A stretch of DNA of 64,000 nucleotides from Teichococcus wenyumeiae (lineage in GTDB: Bacteria; Pseudomonadota; Alphaproteobacteria; Acetobacterales; Acetobacteraceae). Shown here one piece after another: positions 8,857-17,150 of the stretch. The notes beneath the pieces were generated by a model. That model saw nothing but the letters and a program-made list of their open reading frames with translations, searched no databases and had not been told where the DNA came from. The position numbers were made by a program, and so were the translations under genes. Numbering within the stretch: the stretch's first letter is position 1; each line of letters opens with the position of its first letter. The stretch lies in contig NZ_RFLX01000001.1 of assembly GCF_003696345.1 (NCBI RefSeq), positions 186,001 through 250,000 of the forward strand. Reading direction: 5' to 3'.

Positions 8857-10035
8857 ATGACCGTCTTGTTTCCCCAGATCGCCTCCCGAACACCTTCGCC
8901 TGGCGACAAGGCGGTGGTGGCCATCCCGGCCCGCAACGAGGCCGCGCGCATCGGCGCCTGCCTGGATGCATTGGCGGCGCAGCGGGATGCAGCGACGCTG
9001 ACGGTGCTGCTGCTGCTGAACGGCTGCACCGATGCGACGGAGGCCGTGGCACGCGCCCATGCCGCCGGCGCGCCGTTCCGGCTGGTGCTGCGGCATGCGG
9101 TGCTGCCGCCCGGCCAGGCCCATGCCGGGGAAGCGCGCGGCCGCGCCATGGATGCCGCCGCGGCCTTGCTGGAGCGGGAGGCGCAGCCGGATGGCCTGCT
9201 GCTGACCACCGATGCCGACAGCCAGGTGGCGCCGGACTGGCTGGCCGCGACCCGCGCCGAATTGCGGAGCGGCGCCGATGCCGTGGCCGGGCGGGTGGAT
9301 TACGACCCTGCCGAGACCGCCTGCCTCCCCGCCGCCCTGCGCCAGCGCATGGCGCAGGAAGACAGCTATGCCGCCCTGCTGGCGGAGCTGGAGGCGCGGC
9401 TCGACCCGGTGCGCGGCGATGGCTGGCCCCGGCACCGCATGGCATCCGGCGCCAGCCTGGCGGTGCGGCTGCCGGCCTATCGCCGCGCCGGGGGCCTGCC
9501 GCGCCTGCCGGTGGGGGAGGACCGCGCCCTGCTGGCGGCACTGCGCGCAGTGGATGTCCGCGTCCGCCATGCGCCCGGGGTGCGGGCGGTGACCTCCTGC
9601 CGCACCGAGGGCCGTGCCACGGGCGGTGCCGCCGATACCCTGCGCCTCCGGGCGGGTCAGCCCGGCCTGCCCTGCGACAGCCTGCTGGAACCGCTTGAGG
9701 TGGCGGCGATGCGGTGGCGGGCCCGCGCCACGCTGCGCCGCCTGCACGCGGCGGGCGACGAGGCCGGCGCGGCACGCTGGGCCGCCAGCCTGCTGCTGCC
9801 GCCGGATGTCATGCGGCAGATCAAGGCCTCGCCCTTCGGGGCGCTGTGGCAGATGGCGGAGGCCGCGAGCCCGCTGCTGCGCCCGGTGCCGCTGCTGCCG
9901 GCGGCGCTGCCCGGTGAGATCGCGGCGGCGCGGCGGCTGCTGGCGGGGCTCAGGCCAGCCGCAGCAGGTCCAGCCGGTAGCGGTCCGTGCGGCTCTGCAT
10001 CACCGGGACCAGCGCCGACCCCGCCGCCGCCATGA
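8857..10035 (+). CDS. Family 2 glycosyltransferase of the PIG-L/NodS module
   Basis: GT-A fold glycosyltransferase, about 392 residues. It opens with VVAIPARNEAARIGACLDAL, the nucleotide-sugar binding start of GT2 enzymes, followed by the metal-binding DxD-type motif LLTTDADSQVAPDWL. VGEDRALLAAL resembles the acceptor-side ED motif. No transmembrane segment is evident. It converges on the methyltransferase gene and the two coding regions overlap by 86 bp at their 3' ends. The last 30 residues are Pro/Gly/Ala-rich and may be an accidental read-through extension. Neighbours point to synthesis of a modified sugar or glycolipid. Start ATG 8857 has no strong ribosome site. Confidence 0.75.
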   Translation: MTVLFPQIASRTPSPGDKAVVAIPARNEAARIGACLDALAAQRDAATLTVLLLLNGCTDATEAVARAHAAGAPFRLVLRHAVLPPGQAHAGEARGRAMDAAAALLEREAQPDGLLLTTDADSQVAPDWLAATRAELRSGADAVAGRVDYDPAETACLPAALRQRMAQEDSYAALLAELEARLDPVRGDGWPRHRMASGASLAVRLPAYRRAGGLPRLPVGEDRALLAALRAVDVRVRHAPGVRAVTSCRTEGRATGGAADTLRLRAGQPGLPCDSLLEPLEVAAMRWRARATLRRLHAAGDEAGAARWAASLLLPPDVMRQIKASPFGALWQMAEAASPLLRPVPLLPAALPGEIAAARRLLAGLRPAAAGPAGSGPCGSASPGPAPTPPPP

Positions 10036-10534
10036 AGCCTTCCACCGCTGCATCGCCCGAAAGGGGGTAATCGGTGGTGCCGGTCCAATGCACCAGCAGC
10101 ACCTCCCCGCCGGGGCGCAGGGCACGCAGCGCCAGGGTGGCGGTGCGGGCGAGGTCCTCTTCATCGAGGTAGTAGAGCACTTCGGAAAACAGGATCAGGT
10201 CGTGCCGGCCGCGCGGCCATTGGCGCGGGATCTCGCGCTGCGCGAAACTCACCTGCGCCAGCCCGGCGCAATGGCGGCGAGCATCGGCCAGGGCGCGGGC
10301 CGAGCCGTCCAGCGCCAGCAGCCTGTCGCAGCGCGGCGCCAGCATCCGCGTCAGCACGCCGATGGAACAACCGATCTCCAGCACGCTGCCATAGCGGGCG
10401 CGTGGCAGGGCAGCGAGGGTGGCCTCGTACTTGGCGGCCTCATAGGAGCTGCTGCGGAACTTCCAGGGGTCGGGGTCGGCGGCATAGAGCGCCTCGAAAT
10501 AGCTGGCCGACAGGGATTGCAGCGCACGGTTCAT
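9950..10534 (-). CDS. SAM-dependent methyltransferase, NodS family
   Basis: Class I SAM methyltransferase of 194 residues. The N-terminal pattern SYFEALYAADPDPWKFRSSSYEAAK is characteristic of the NodS family (N-methyltransferases of the chitooligosaccharide Nod-factor backbone, and relatives). The SAM-binding motif is VLEIGCSIGVLTRMLAP (about residues 51-67), and HDLILFSEVLYYL follows as motif IV. Its start overlaps the PIG-L stop by 4 bp (ATGA), so the two are translationally coupled. As far as I know, related proteins exist as PIG-L/methyltransferase fusions, which supports a joint reaction. The acceptor molecule is unknown. Confidence 0.85.
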   Translation of the reverse strand: MNRALQSLSASYFEALYAADPDPWKFRSSSYEAAKYEATLAALPRARYGSVLEIGCSIGVLTRMLAPRCDRLLALDGSARALADARRHCAGLAQVSFAQREIPRQWPRGRHDLILFSEVLYYLDEEDLARTATLALRALRPGGEVLLVHWTGTTDYPLSGDAAVEGFMAAAGSALVPVMQSRTDRYRLDLLRLA

Positions 10535-11277
10535 GCCGCTGACTCCAGGAAGATCTCGAAGGGACGATCGAAGCGCGCCAGCATGGCGGCATCCAGCACG
10601 AAGCCTTCCGGGTCGTCGTCGATCAGCCGCGTGGTCTGGGACCGGTGCGCGGCGATGGCGCGCCGCTTGGCCGGCAGATGTGCCGAGACATCGAGCCGGG
10701 TGCCACGGGGTGGGCCGCCTTGGATGGGCGTGCCGGGCGGCAGGCGGTGACCCCAGACGGGATAGGCCAGGCGACGCAGCCCCGGCTGCCGCCGCGCCGC
10801 CTCCGCCGCCATGGCATCGGTGGCCTCATGGTCGCAATGCGGGTCCTGGCCCCAGGTGGCCAGCAGGGTGCCGGCCGCGACGGCCCTGGCGGCGTCCAGG
10901 ATGGCCTGCACGGCGGCCTCGAAATCCGCGCCGGCGCCGGGCACGGCGGCATCCGGCAGCGCCAGGAAGCGGGCGATGGCGGCGGGCAGGCCGAGTGCCG
11001 CGAGGGCGGCCAGCGCCTCCGCTTCCCGCAACCGGCGCAGGGCGAGGCGCGGGTAGCGGCGGGAGCGGGGGTGGGAGGCGCCGCCATCGCTGACAAAGAC
11101 TACCGCCACCGCCCGCCCGGCCTGCGCCGCGGCGGCGAGCAACCCGCCGCAGCCCAGGCTCTCGTCATCCGGGTGCGGCGCCAGCACCACCAGCCCGCCG
11201 GGCGCGAGGACCTGCTCCAACGGCGCGAAGGGCAGCGCATCGGCCTGGGCGAAGAACTCCGCCGCCGTGGTCACCAC
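10531..11277 (-). CDS. PIG-L family N-acetylglucosamine-type deacetylase
   Basis: Zinc-dependent LmbE/PIG-L deacetylase, 248 residues. The metal-binding motif APHPDDESLG lies at residues 33-42, and the second ligand site is in WGQDPHCDHEATD (about 143-155). Family members remove acetyl groups from GlcNAc linked to lipid, inositol or small thiol precursors. The gene starts with GTG 11277 (a GTG-GTG pair) inside the end of the acyl-CoA-dehydrogenase-like gene, a 7-bp overlap. It ends in a 4-bp overlap with the NodS-like gene, so all three are translated together. Its product is probably the substrate of the methyltransferase, which is inference. Confidence 0.87.
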   Translation of the reverse strand: MVTTAAEFFAQADALPFAPLEQVLAPGGLVVLAPHPDDESLGCGGLLAAAAQAGRAVAVVFVSDGGASHPRSRRYPRLALRRLREAEALAALAALGLPAAIARFLALPDAAVPGAGADFEAAVQAILDAARAVAAGTLLATWGQDPHCDHEATDAMAAEAARRQPGLRRLAYPVWGHRLPPGTPIQGGPPRGTRLDVSAHLPAKRRAIAAHRSQTTRLIDDDPEGFVLDAAMLARFDRPFEIFLESAA

Positions 11278-12377
11278 GGCCAGGCTTCCTGCTCCAGCAC
11301 GAAGGCGGCGCCCATCTCCAGCGCCCGGTCCGGCGCCGGCTGGCGCAGGTAGGTGGCGAGGTCGCGCGTCACGCGCTCCAGCGGATGCGGCCGCATGAAG
11401 CCGGCCAGCCCCACCGAGCGCTGGGCATGCTCCAGGATCTCCAGCAGCGCGGCTTCCACCGCGCCACGCGTCAGGTCGACATAGGCCACCACCGCCTCGG
11501 GCCGCAGTGAATCCTCGGCCAGATGGCGGGCGGCGCGTTCCACCCGGAGCCGGGCGCCCTCCAGCGCGGCGGCGGCCTGGCCCACCCGGGCGCGCTGATG
11601 CGGGTCGGCATCCCGTCCCAGTTGCCGCAGGTGCTGGCAGAGCAGGGCGAAGATTTCCGCCCCGCCCCCGGTCTGCACCGCCAGGAAGCGCCAGGCACCG
11701 CCGGAAAACAGCGGCTGGCGGTGATAGTCGCCGGGCTGGCCGATCCGCACTGCCGGCGGGGCCGGCAGCCCGTCGAAATCCACCGCGCCGGTGGCCGAGG
11801 CCCGCATGCCCTGCGCCGTCCAGCTTGCGAGGTCGGCGCGCTCTCCCTTCGCCAGCACGGGCAGCAGCATCAGCGGCCCTTCCGGCGTGGCGACCGTGAC
11901 CAGGGGCCGCTCCACCCAGCCGGCGCCGGAAGCCAGGATCTTGCGGCCGCGCAGCAGCGCGCCTTCCAGCCGCAGCGGCTGCTGCCGATCATCGGTGTTC
12001 CAGACGCCGAAGAGGCTGCCCTGCCGCGCATCCGCCGCCGCGTCCTCGCGCTGCGCCACATCGCCATAGGCCAGCACCAGCCCCAGCGCGTTCACATGCC
12101 CTTCGTAGAGGCGGCCCAGCGGCAGGCTGCCGGCGCCGATGCGCATCAGCACTTCCGCCAGGGCCGCCGCGCCTTCCGGCCCCTGCCCCAGCCCGGCACC
12201 GCCGAGGTCCGGCGGCAAGGGCGCCGCCAGCAGCCCGGCCTCGGCCAGGGCCGCGACCTCCGCCGCGGGGAAGGCGCCGTCCTGGTCCAGCCGGGCACCG
12301 CCCTGCCGGGCCAGCGCGGCCACCCGCGTGGCGGCGTGCAGGCTGTGTGAAAAAGGGTGGAAGGGTCTGTCGAGCAT
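11271..12377 (-). CDS. Acyl-CoA dehydrogenase-like flavoprotein
   Basis: 368 residues with the layout of the acyl-CoA dehydrogenase superfamily: a helical N-terminus (AALAEAGLLAAPLPPDLGGAG), a beta domain with the substrate-flavin segment (LRLEGALLRGRKILASGAGW ... WTAQGMRASATGAVDFDGL), and a C-terminal helical bundle. The usual catalytic Glu context (IYEGTN) is absent. The C-terminus (PHPLERVTRDLATYLRQP) looks more like flavin monooxygenase relatives (DszC/SfnB-like), so it may be an oxidase, monooxygenase or non-catalytic. It is the first gene of the three-gene minus-strand module. Start ATG 12377 was chosen over an upstream extension lacking family similarity. Confidence 0.75.
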   Translation of the reverse strand: MLDRPFHPFSHSLHAATRVAALARQGGARLDQDGAFPAAEVAALAEAGLLAAPLPPDLGGAGLGQGPEGAAALAEVLMRIGAGSLPLGRLYEGHVNALGLVLAYGDVAQREDAAADARQGSLFGVWNTDDRQQPLRLEGALLRGRKILASGAGWVERPLVTVATPEGPLMLLPVLAKGERADLASWTAQGMRASATGAVDFDGLPAPPAVRIGQPGDYHRQPLFSGGAWRFLAVQTGGGAEIFALLCQHLRQLGRDADPHQRARVGQAAAALEGARLRVERAARHLAEDSLRPEAVVAYVDLTRGAVEAALLEILEHAQRSVGLAGFMRPHPLERVTRDLATYLRQPAPDRALEMGAAFVLEQEAWPW

Positions 12378-12545
12378 CTGAGGGCCAATCTGCCAGACAG
12401 GAGCAACCCCGGCGGCGTCGCCTGAGTTGCGAAGACCACGGTGGCAAGGCCGCTCGCATCTCCTAAGATCGGCCCCAGGTGAAGGGCAGGGCCGAGGCAC
12501 CGCCACCGGCGGCGCCGGCCCGCCGGCTCAAGGAGATGTCACCCG

Positions 12546-12959
12546 ATGAAGACCCAGTCCCTGGCCGCCGAATGGGCGCCGCGCGTGCTCAGCGTGCTGC
12601 GCATCGTCGCCGCGCTGCTGTTCATGGAGCACGGCACGCAGAAGCTCTTCGGCTTCCCGGCCTCGGCCAATCCGGCACCAGCCTTCCTGACGCTCCTCTG
12701 GTTCGCCGCCGTGCTGGAGGTCGTGGGCGGAATCCTGCTGGTGCTGGGGCTCTTCACCCGCCCGGTGGCCTTCGTGCTCTCGGGCCAGATGGCCTTCGCC
12801 TATTTCTGGGCGCATGCGCCGCGGAACGTCTTCCCGGTGCTGAACGGCGGCGATGCCGCCATCCTCTTCTGCTTCGTGTTCCTGTATTTCTCGGTGGCCG
12901 GCGGCGGCACCTGGAGCCTGGACCACCTCCGCCGCCGCGGCACGGGCCGCCGCGTCTGA
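12546..12959 (+). CDS. DoxX family membrane protein
   Basis: A four-helix inner-membrane protein of 137 residues. The family signature LRIVAALLFMEHGTQKLFGF lies at residues 18-37, and three further hydrophobic helices follow (FAAVLEVVGGILLVLGLF, FVLSGQMAFAYFWAHAP, AAILFCFVFLYFSVAGG). DoxX/DoxD-type proteins are linked to thiosulfate:quinone oxidation or redox stress complexes, but most family members are uncharacterised. A good AAGGAG ribosome site lies 10 nt before ATG 12546. The gene is monocistronic and ends at a symmetric hairpin shared with the converging GH13 gene. Confidence 0.88.
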   Translation: MKTQSLAAEWAPRVLSVLRIVAALLFMEHGTQKLFGFPASANPAPAFLTLLWFAAVLEVVGGILLVLGLFTRPVAFVLSGQMAFAYFWAHAPRNVFPVLNGGDAAILFCFVFLYFSVAGGGTWSLDHLRRRGTGRRV

Positions 12960-12968
12960 AGCACCTGC

Positions 12969-12993
12969 CGGGGCGGCCGCCATGGCCGCCCCG
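12969..12993. terminator. Bidirectional hairpin between DoxX and the GH13 gene
   Basis: Perfect 10-bp inverted repeat CGGGGCGGCC / GGCCGCCCCG with a 5-nt loop, in the 36-bp gap between two converging genes. There is little T-tract; its position suggests termination in both directions. Confidence 0.6.
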
Positions 12994-12995
12994 CG

Positions 12996-14660
12996 CTAGA
13001 TCTCGCTGCGGCGGAGCAGGTAATCCAGCCCGCCGACGCGGAACCAGCGGTAGCCATAGGGTTCCAGCAGAATGCTGTGCCTGCCGCTGTCCTCCGGCCG
13101 GCTGTGGTCGTCCGAGAGCAGGTTGACCAGCAGCCCGTCATGCGCGCCGGCGGCGCCGGGGTCGATCGCCACCTCGCAGGCCTCGGCGGAGAGGTTGTGC
13201 ACCACCAGCACCGAATTCTCCCGCCAGTCGTAGCGCAGGGCCAGCACATCGGGCCGGCCGGTGTCCACCACCTCGAAGTCGCCCCAGCCGATCTCGGGCA
13301 CTTCCTTGCGCATGCGGATGATGCGCTCCATCCAGTTCAGCATCGACTGCGGGTCGCGGCGCTGGCGGGCGACATTGACATGCTCGTAGCCATAGGGCCC
13401 GCTGGCGATGACCGGCTTGTGCGGCACGCCGCTTCTGGTGAAGCCGGCCTCGGGCTCGTCCGACCATTGCATCGGCGTGCGGGCGCATTCGCGCTCGGGC
13501 AGCGACAGGTCGTCGCCCATGCCGATCTCGTCGCCGTAGCGCAGCACCGGCGTGCCGGGCAGCGTCATCATCAGGCTATAGGCCAGTTCCAGCCGCCGCC
13601 GGTCCCCCTGCAGCATGGGCGCCAGGCGACGGCGGATGCCGCGGTCATAGAGCTGCATCGACTTGTCCGGCCCGAAGGCGGCGAAGACCGCCTGGCGCTG
13701 CTTCTCGCTCAGGCGCCCCAGGTCCAGCTCGTCATGGTTGCGCAGGAACTGGCCCCATTGCCCGGTGGCCGGGCGCGGTTTGGTGGCCTTCAGCGCCTTG
13801 GTCAAGGGCCCGGTATCGGCGCTGGCCAGGGCGTAGAACAGCGACTGGTTGACCTGGAAGTTGAACATCATGTGCATCCGGTCGCCGTCCTCGCCGAAAT
13901 ACGCCATGTCGTCCTTGGGCAGGATATTGGCTTCCGCCAGAATGATGGCATCGCCCTTCCGCCATTGCAGGAACTCGCGGAAGGTGCGGAGCATGTCGAA
14001 CTGCTCCTGCGGCTTCTCCACTTCCGCGCCCTTCTTCGCGATCACGAAGGGCACGGCATCCATCCGGAAGCCCGAGACACCGAGCTGCAGCCAGAAGCCC
14101 ATGATCTTCAGGATCTCGGCCTGCACATGCGGGTTGGCGGTGTTGAGGTCCGGCTGGAATTCGTAGAAGCGGTGGAAATAGTACTTCTTGGCCACCGCAT
14201 CCCGCGTCCAGGTGGAATCCTGCACGCCGGGAAAGACGATGCCGTCGCCCGCATTGGCCGGCTTGCGGTCCGCCCAGACATACCAGTCCCGGTACTTCGA
14301 CTTCGGGTCCTGCCGCGCTTCCTGGAACCAGGGATGCTGGTCCGAGGTATGGTTCACCACCAGGTCGATGATGACGCGGATGCCGCGCTGGTGGCAGCCA
14401 TGGGTGAATTCCACGAAATCGCCCAGCGTGCCGTAGCGCGGATCGACATTGTAATAGTCGCTGACGTCATAGCCGTTGTCGCGCCCTGGCGAGGGCTGGA
14501 AGGGCATCAGCCAGATGGTGGTGGCGCCAAGCCCCTGGATGTAATCCAGCCGCCGCGCCAGCCCCTCGAAATCGCCGACGCCGTCGCCGTTGGAATCCAT
14601 GTAGGTGCCCACGGAAAGGCAGTAGACGATGGCGTTCTTGTACCAGAGGTCCTTGATCAT
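12996..14660 (-). CDS. GH13 alpha-amylase family protein, trehalose synthase-like
   Basis: 554-residue GH13 enzyme. Conserved regions: region I in RVIIDLVVNHTSDQHPWF; nucleophile Asp in GFRMDAVPF; acid/base Glu in ILAEANILP; transition-state Asp in FLRNHDELDLGRL. The start LWYKNAIVYCLSVGTYMDSN and the TPVLRYGDEIGMGDDL segment are typical of subfamily GH13_16 (trehalose synthase, maltose to trehalose) and its shorter relatives. The YCLSVGTY in place of YQIYPRSF is notable, so the true substrate may differ. A C-terminal beta domain is present; no maltokinase fusion is seen. It diverges from another GH13 gene with 79 bp between them, suggesting shared control. Confidence 0.85.
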   Translation of the reverse strand: MIKDLWYKNAIVYCLSVGTYMDSNGDGVGDFEGLARRLDYIQGLGATTIWLMPFQPSPGRDNGYDVSDYYNVDPRYGTLGDFVEFTHGCHQRGIRVIIDLVVNHTSDQHPWFQEARQDPKSKYRDWYVWADRKPANAGDGIVFPGVQDSTWTRDAVAKKYYFHRFYEFQPDLNTANPHVQAEILKIMGFWLQLGVSGFRMDAVPFVIAKKGAEVEKPQEQFDMLRTFREFLQWRKGDAIILAEANILPKDDMAYFGEDGDRMHMMFNFQVNQSLFYALASADTGPLTKALKATKPRPATGQWGQFLRNHDELDLGRLSEKQRQAVFAAFGPDKSMQLYDRGIRRRLAPMLQGDRRRLELAYSLMMTLPGTPVLRYGDEIGMGDDLSLPERECARTPMQWSDEPEAGFTRSGVPHKPVIASGPYGYEHVNVARQRRDPQSMLNWMERIIRMRKEVPEIGWGDFEVVDTGRPDVLALRYDWRENSVLVVHNLSAEACEVAIDPGAAGAHDGLLVNLLSDDHSRPEDSGRHSILLEPYGYRWFRVGGLDYLLRRSEI

Positions 14661-14739
14661 CGCCGCCTTCCCAGGGGGGCCGGAACCGGACTGCCACGGC
14701 CGCGTTCAATAAGCGGCACACAGGCAAAAGGGTTTCGGC

Positions 14740-16314
14740 ATGGATGAGCTGGCATGGTGGCAGCGGGGCGTGGTGTATCAGGTCTATCCCCGCTCCTTCC
14801 AGGACAGCAACGGCGACGGGGTGGGCGACCTGCGCGGCATCGCCGCCCGGCTGGACCATCTGGTGGAACTGGGCGTCGATGCGCTGTGGCTCTCCCCCAT
14901 CCAGCCCTCTCCCATGGCGGATTTCGGCTATGACGTGGCCGATTACTGCGGCGTAGACCCGATCTTCGGCAATCTGGAGGATTTCGATGCCCTGGTGGCG
15001 GCGGCGCATGAACGGGGCCTGCGCGTCATCCTGGACTTCGTGCCGAACCACAGTTCCGACCGGCACCCCTGGTTCCAGGAAAGCCGCAGCAGCCGCACCA
15101 GCGCCAGGCGCGACTGGTACATCTGGCGCGACGCGGCGCCCGATGGCGGCCCGCCCACCAACTGGATCAGCCATTTCGGCGGCAGCGCCTGGGAATGGGA
15201 CGAGGCCACCGGCCAGTACTACCTGCATTCCTTCCTGAAGGAGCAGCCGGACCTCAACTGGCGCAACCCGGCCGTGCGCGCCGCCATGCTGGACGTGCTG
15301 CGCTTCTGGCTGGACCGTGGCGTCGACGGCTTCCGCGTCGATGTCATCTGGCTGCTGATCAAGGACGACCAGTTCCGCGACAACCCGCCCAACCCCGGCT
15401 GGACCCCTGGCCAGTCCGAGCACGACCGGCTGCTGGACCGCTACACCGCCGACCAGCCGGAGGTGCACGGCATCATTGCCGAGATGCGCCAGGTGCTGGA
15501 AGCCTACGAGCAGCGCCTGCTGATCGGCGAGATCTACCTGCCGGTGGAACGGCTGGTCACCTACTACGGCCACGAGAACAGCGGCGCCCACCTGCCCTTC
15601 AACTTCCTGCTGATCCGCGCACCCTGGAACGCCGCCGAGGTCGCCCGCATCATCCAGGACTACGAGGCCGCGCTGCCGCCCGATGCCTGGCCCAACTGGG
15701 TGCTGGGCAACCACGACCAGTCCCGCATCGCGACGCGGGTGGGCCCGGCCCAGGCCCGCGTGGCCGCCATGCTGCTGCTGACGCTGCGCGGCACCCCCAC
15801 GGTCTATTACGGCGACGAGATCGGCATGACCGATGTGCCCATCCCGCCGCATCTGGTGCAGGACCCGGCGGAGAAGAACCAGCCCGGCATCGGCGTCGGC
15901 CGCGACCCGGAACGCACGCCGATGCTCTGGGACGCCTCGCCGAACGGCGGCTTCACCACCGGCACGCCCTGGCTGCCCACCGGCAGCACGGAGGTGAATG
16001 TCGCGGCGCAGGCGGGGCAGCCGGGTTCCATGCTGGCGCTCTACCGGCAATTGATCGCGCTGCGGCGGAGCAACCCGGCCCTGGTGGTTGGCGCCGTCGG
16101 CAAGGTGACGGCACGGGGCACCCTGCTCTCCTTCACCCGCAGCCACGCAGGGCAGCGGCTGCAGGTGCTGCTCAACATGGGCCACACGCCCTGCGCCGTG
16201 CCGGTACCGGAAGGGGGTCGGGTACTGCTCTCCACCAGGCCGGTGGCGGCGGAGCCGGCGGGGGGCATGCTGTCCCTGGCGGGGGATGAAGGGGTGGTGC
16301 TGGAACTGCCCTGA
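14740..16314 (+). CDS. GH13 alpha-glucosidase / oligo-1,6-glucosidase type
   Basis: 524-residue cytoplasmic GH13 enzyme (GH13_23/_17-like). It opens WQRGVVYQVYPRSFQDSNGD and contains region I in RVILDFVPNHSSDRHPWF, nucleophile Asp in GFRVDVIWLL, acid/base Glu in LIGEIYLPVERL, and the third carboxylate in LGNHDQSRIATR. The family cleaves alpha-glucosides such as maltose, isomaltose or sucrose isomers. The divergent neighbour is trehalose-synthase-like, so the pair plausibly handles maltose/trehalose-type osmolytes or storage sugars. The stop codon directly abuts a palindromic repeat and terminator-like element. Confidence 0.87.
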   Translation: MDELAWWQRGVVYQVYPRSFQDSNGDGVGDLRGIAARLDHLVELGVDALWLSPIQPSPMADFGYDVADYCGVDPIFGNLEDFDALVAAAHERGLRVILDFVPNHSSDRHPWFQESRSSRTSARRDWYIWRDAAPDGGPPTNWISHFGGSAWEWDEATGQYYLHSFLKEQPDLNWRNPAVRAAMLDVLRFWLDRGVDGFRVDVIWLLIKDDQFRDNPPNPGWTPGQSEHDRLLDRYTADQPEVHGIIAEMRQVLEAYEQRLLIGEIYLPVERLVTYYGHENSGAHLPFNFLLIRAPWNAAEVARIIQDYEAALPPDAWPNWVLGNHDQSRIATRVGPAQARVAAMLLLTLRGTPTVYYGDEIGMTDVPIPPHLVQDPAEKNQPGIGVGRDPERTPMLWDASPNGGFTTGTPWLPTGSTEVNVAAQAGQPGSMLALYRQLIALRRSNPALVVGAVGKVTARGTLLSFTRSHAGQRLQVLLNMGHTPCAVPVPEGGRVLLSTRPVAAEPAGGMLSLAGDEGVVLELP

Positions 16315-16368
16315 GAAAGGCCGGGGGAATGAATTCCCCCGGGCCCCCTTCTTTTTTCTTCGCGTTTA
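16315..16368 (+). repeat. Palindromic repeat, copy A, terminator-like
   Basis: It begins immediately after the TGA of the glucosidase. The core is a perfect 10-bp inverted repeat CCGGGGGAAT / ATTCCCCCGG separated by GA (16321-16342), followed by a C-run and a pyrimidine/T-rich tail (cttcttttttctt). This structure fits a rho-independent terminator. It closely matches elements at 22576, 22661 (inverted) and 23887. Confidence 0.75.
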
Positions 16369-16396
16369 TGGGCGTGTGCCGAGGGGAAGGCCGAGC

Positions 16397-16918
16397 CTAG
16401 GGAGACTTCGTCCCAGCGGCCTTCTCCGTCGCCATCCGCCAGCGGCGCAGGCGTTCGTCCATGCGCCGGACATGGCTGCCCGGCCAATAGACCCTCCCGC
16501 AGCAGGGGCAGGCCCGGAAAGGCCCCGGGAGCAGACGGGCACGGGGCGGGATGCGCGCCATATCTGTCCCCTCTGCCGGGCGCAGCGGCGTGTTGTCGCG
16601 CATGCAGCGGGTGAAGGGCGCATGGCCCCAGTCCAGCCCCAGTTGCACGGCCAGTTGCCGGGCCTGGGCATCCATCGCTTCCTCGAGCAGCAGAAGGGCA
16701 CCGGGCACGGCGGCCACCAGCCGCTTGTCGCGGGACAGCAGCACACGGCCTTCGGCGCGGCATAAGGTCGCCAGCTCCGCATCGGGTGTTCCGGGCGCGG
16801 CCAGGGCGGTGTCATGCCCCGCCGCCCGCAGCATGGCGGCCAATCCGGCCAGCATCTCGTCGCAGAGCAGTCGGGCGGTGCCGGTGGCTTGCTGAAGCGC
16901 CTGGGCGCTGCCTGTCAT
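16397..16918 (-). CDS. Mut7-C RNase domain protein with zinc ribbon
   Basis: 173 residues matching the Mut7-C (PF01927) PIN-like nuclease family. RLLCDEMLAGLAAMLRAAGHD near the N-terminus has the first acidic residue; GRVLLSRDKRLVAA follows with the D of the PIN core. The C-terminus has a CPCCGRVYWPGSHVRRM zinc ribbon (about residues 137-153). These proteins are predicted ribonucleases, and their bacterial role is unclear. The gene converges on the glucosidase with repeat copy A between them. Confidence 0.8.
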   Translation of the reverse strand: MTGSAQALQQATGTARLLCDEMLAGLAAMLRAAGHDTALAAPGTPDAELATLCRAEGRVLLSRDKRLVAAVPGALLLLEEAMDAQARQLAVQLGLDWGHAPFTRCMRDNTPLRPAEGTDMARIPPRARLLPGPFRACPCCGRVYWPGSHVRRMDERLRRWRMATEKAAGTKSP

Positions 16919-16986
16919 GCGGTGGGCTCCTTCCAGTGCCGCTGATAACGCAGCCCCATAAGTTCACCCTCTGTTCTCTTTTTGCC

Positions 16987-17014
16987 TTGAGTTCGAGGGA
17001 ACGATTCCTATATA
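16987..17014 (+). promoter_or_regulatory. Putative sigma70-type promoter
   Basis: TTGAGT (16987-16992), 16-bp spacer, TATATA (17009-17014) in an AT-rich pocket of the 232-bp gap upstream of the 161-residue protein gene. Orientation and distance fit transcription of that gene. It is seen by eye only. Confidence 0.4.
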
Positions 17015-17150
17015 CATCCTGTACCCGCCACAGGGCGAGGCGGGAACAGAGGCGTGGCTCCGACACCAAGCGGCAGCGAAGCCTTCAGCAGAAAACTGGA
17101 TATTCCTGAACTGCCGAGCTGCCGGCGCGGTCGCCCCCACAAGGTGTCAG

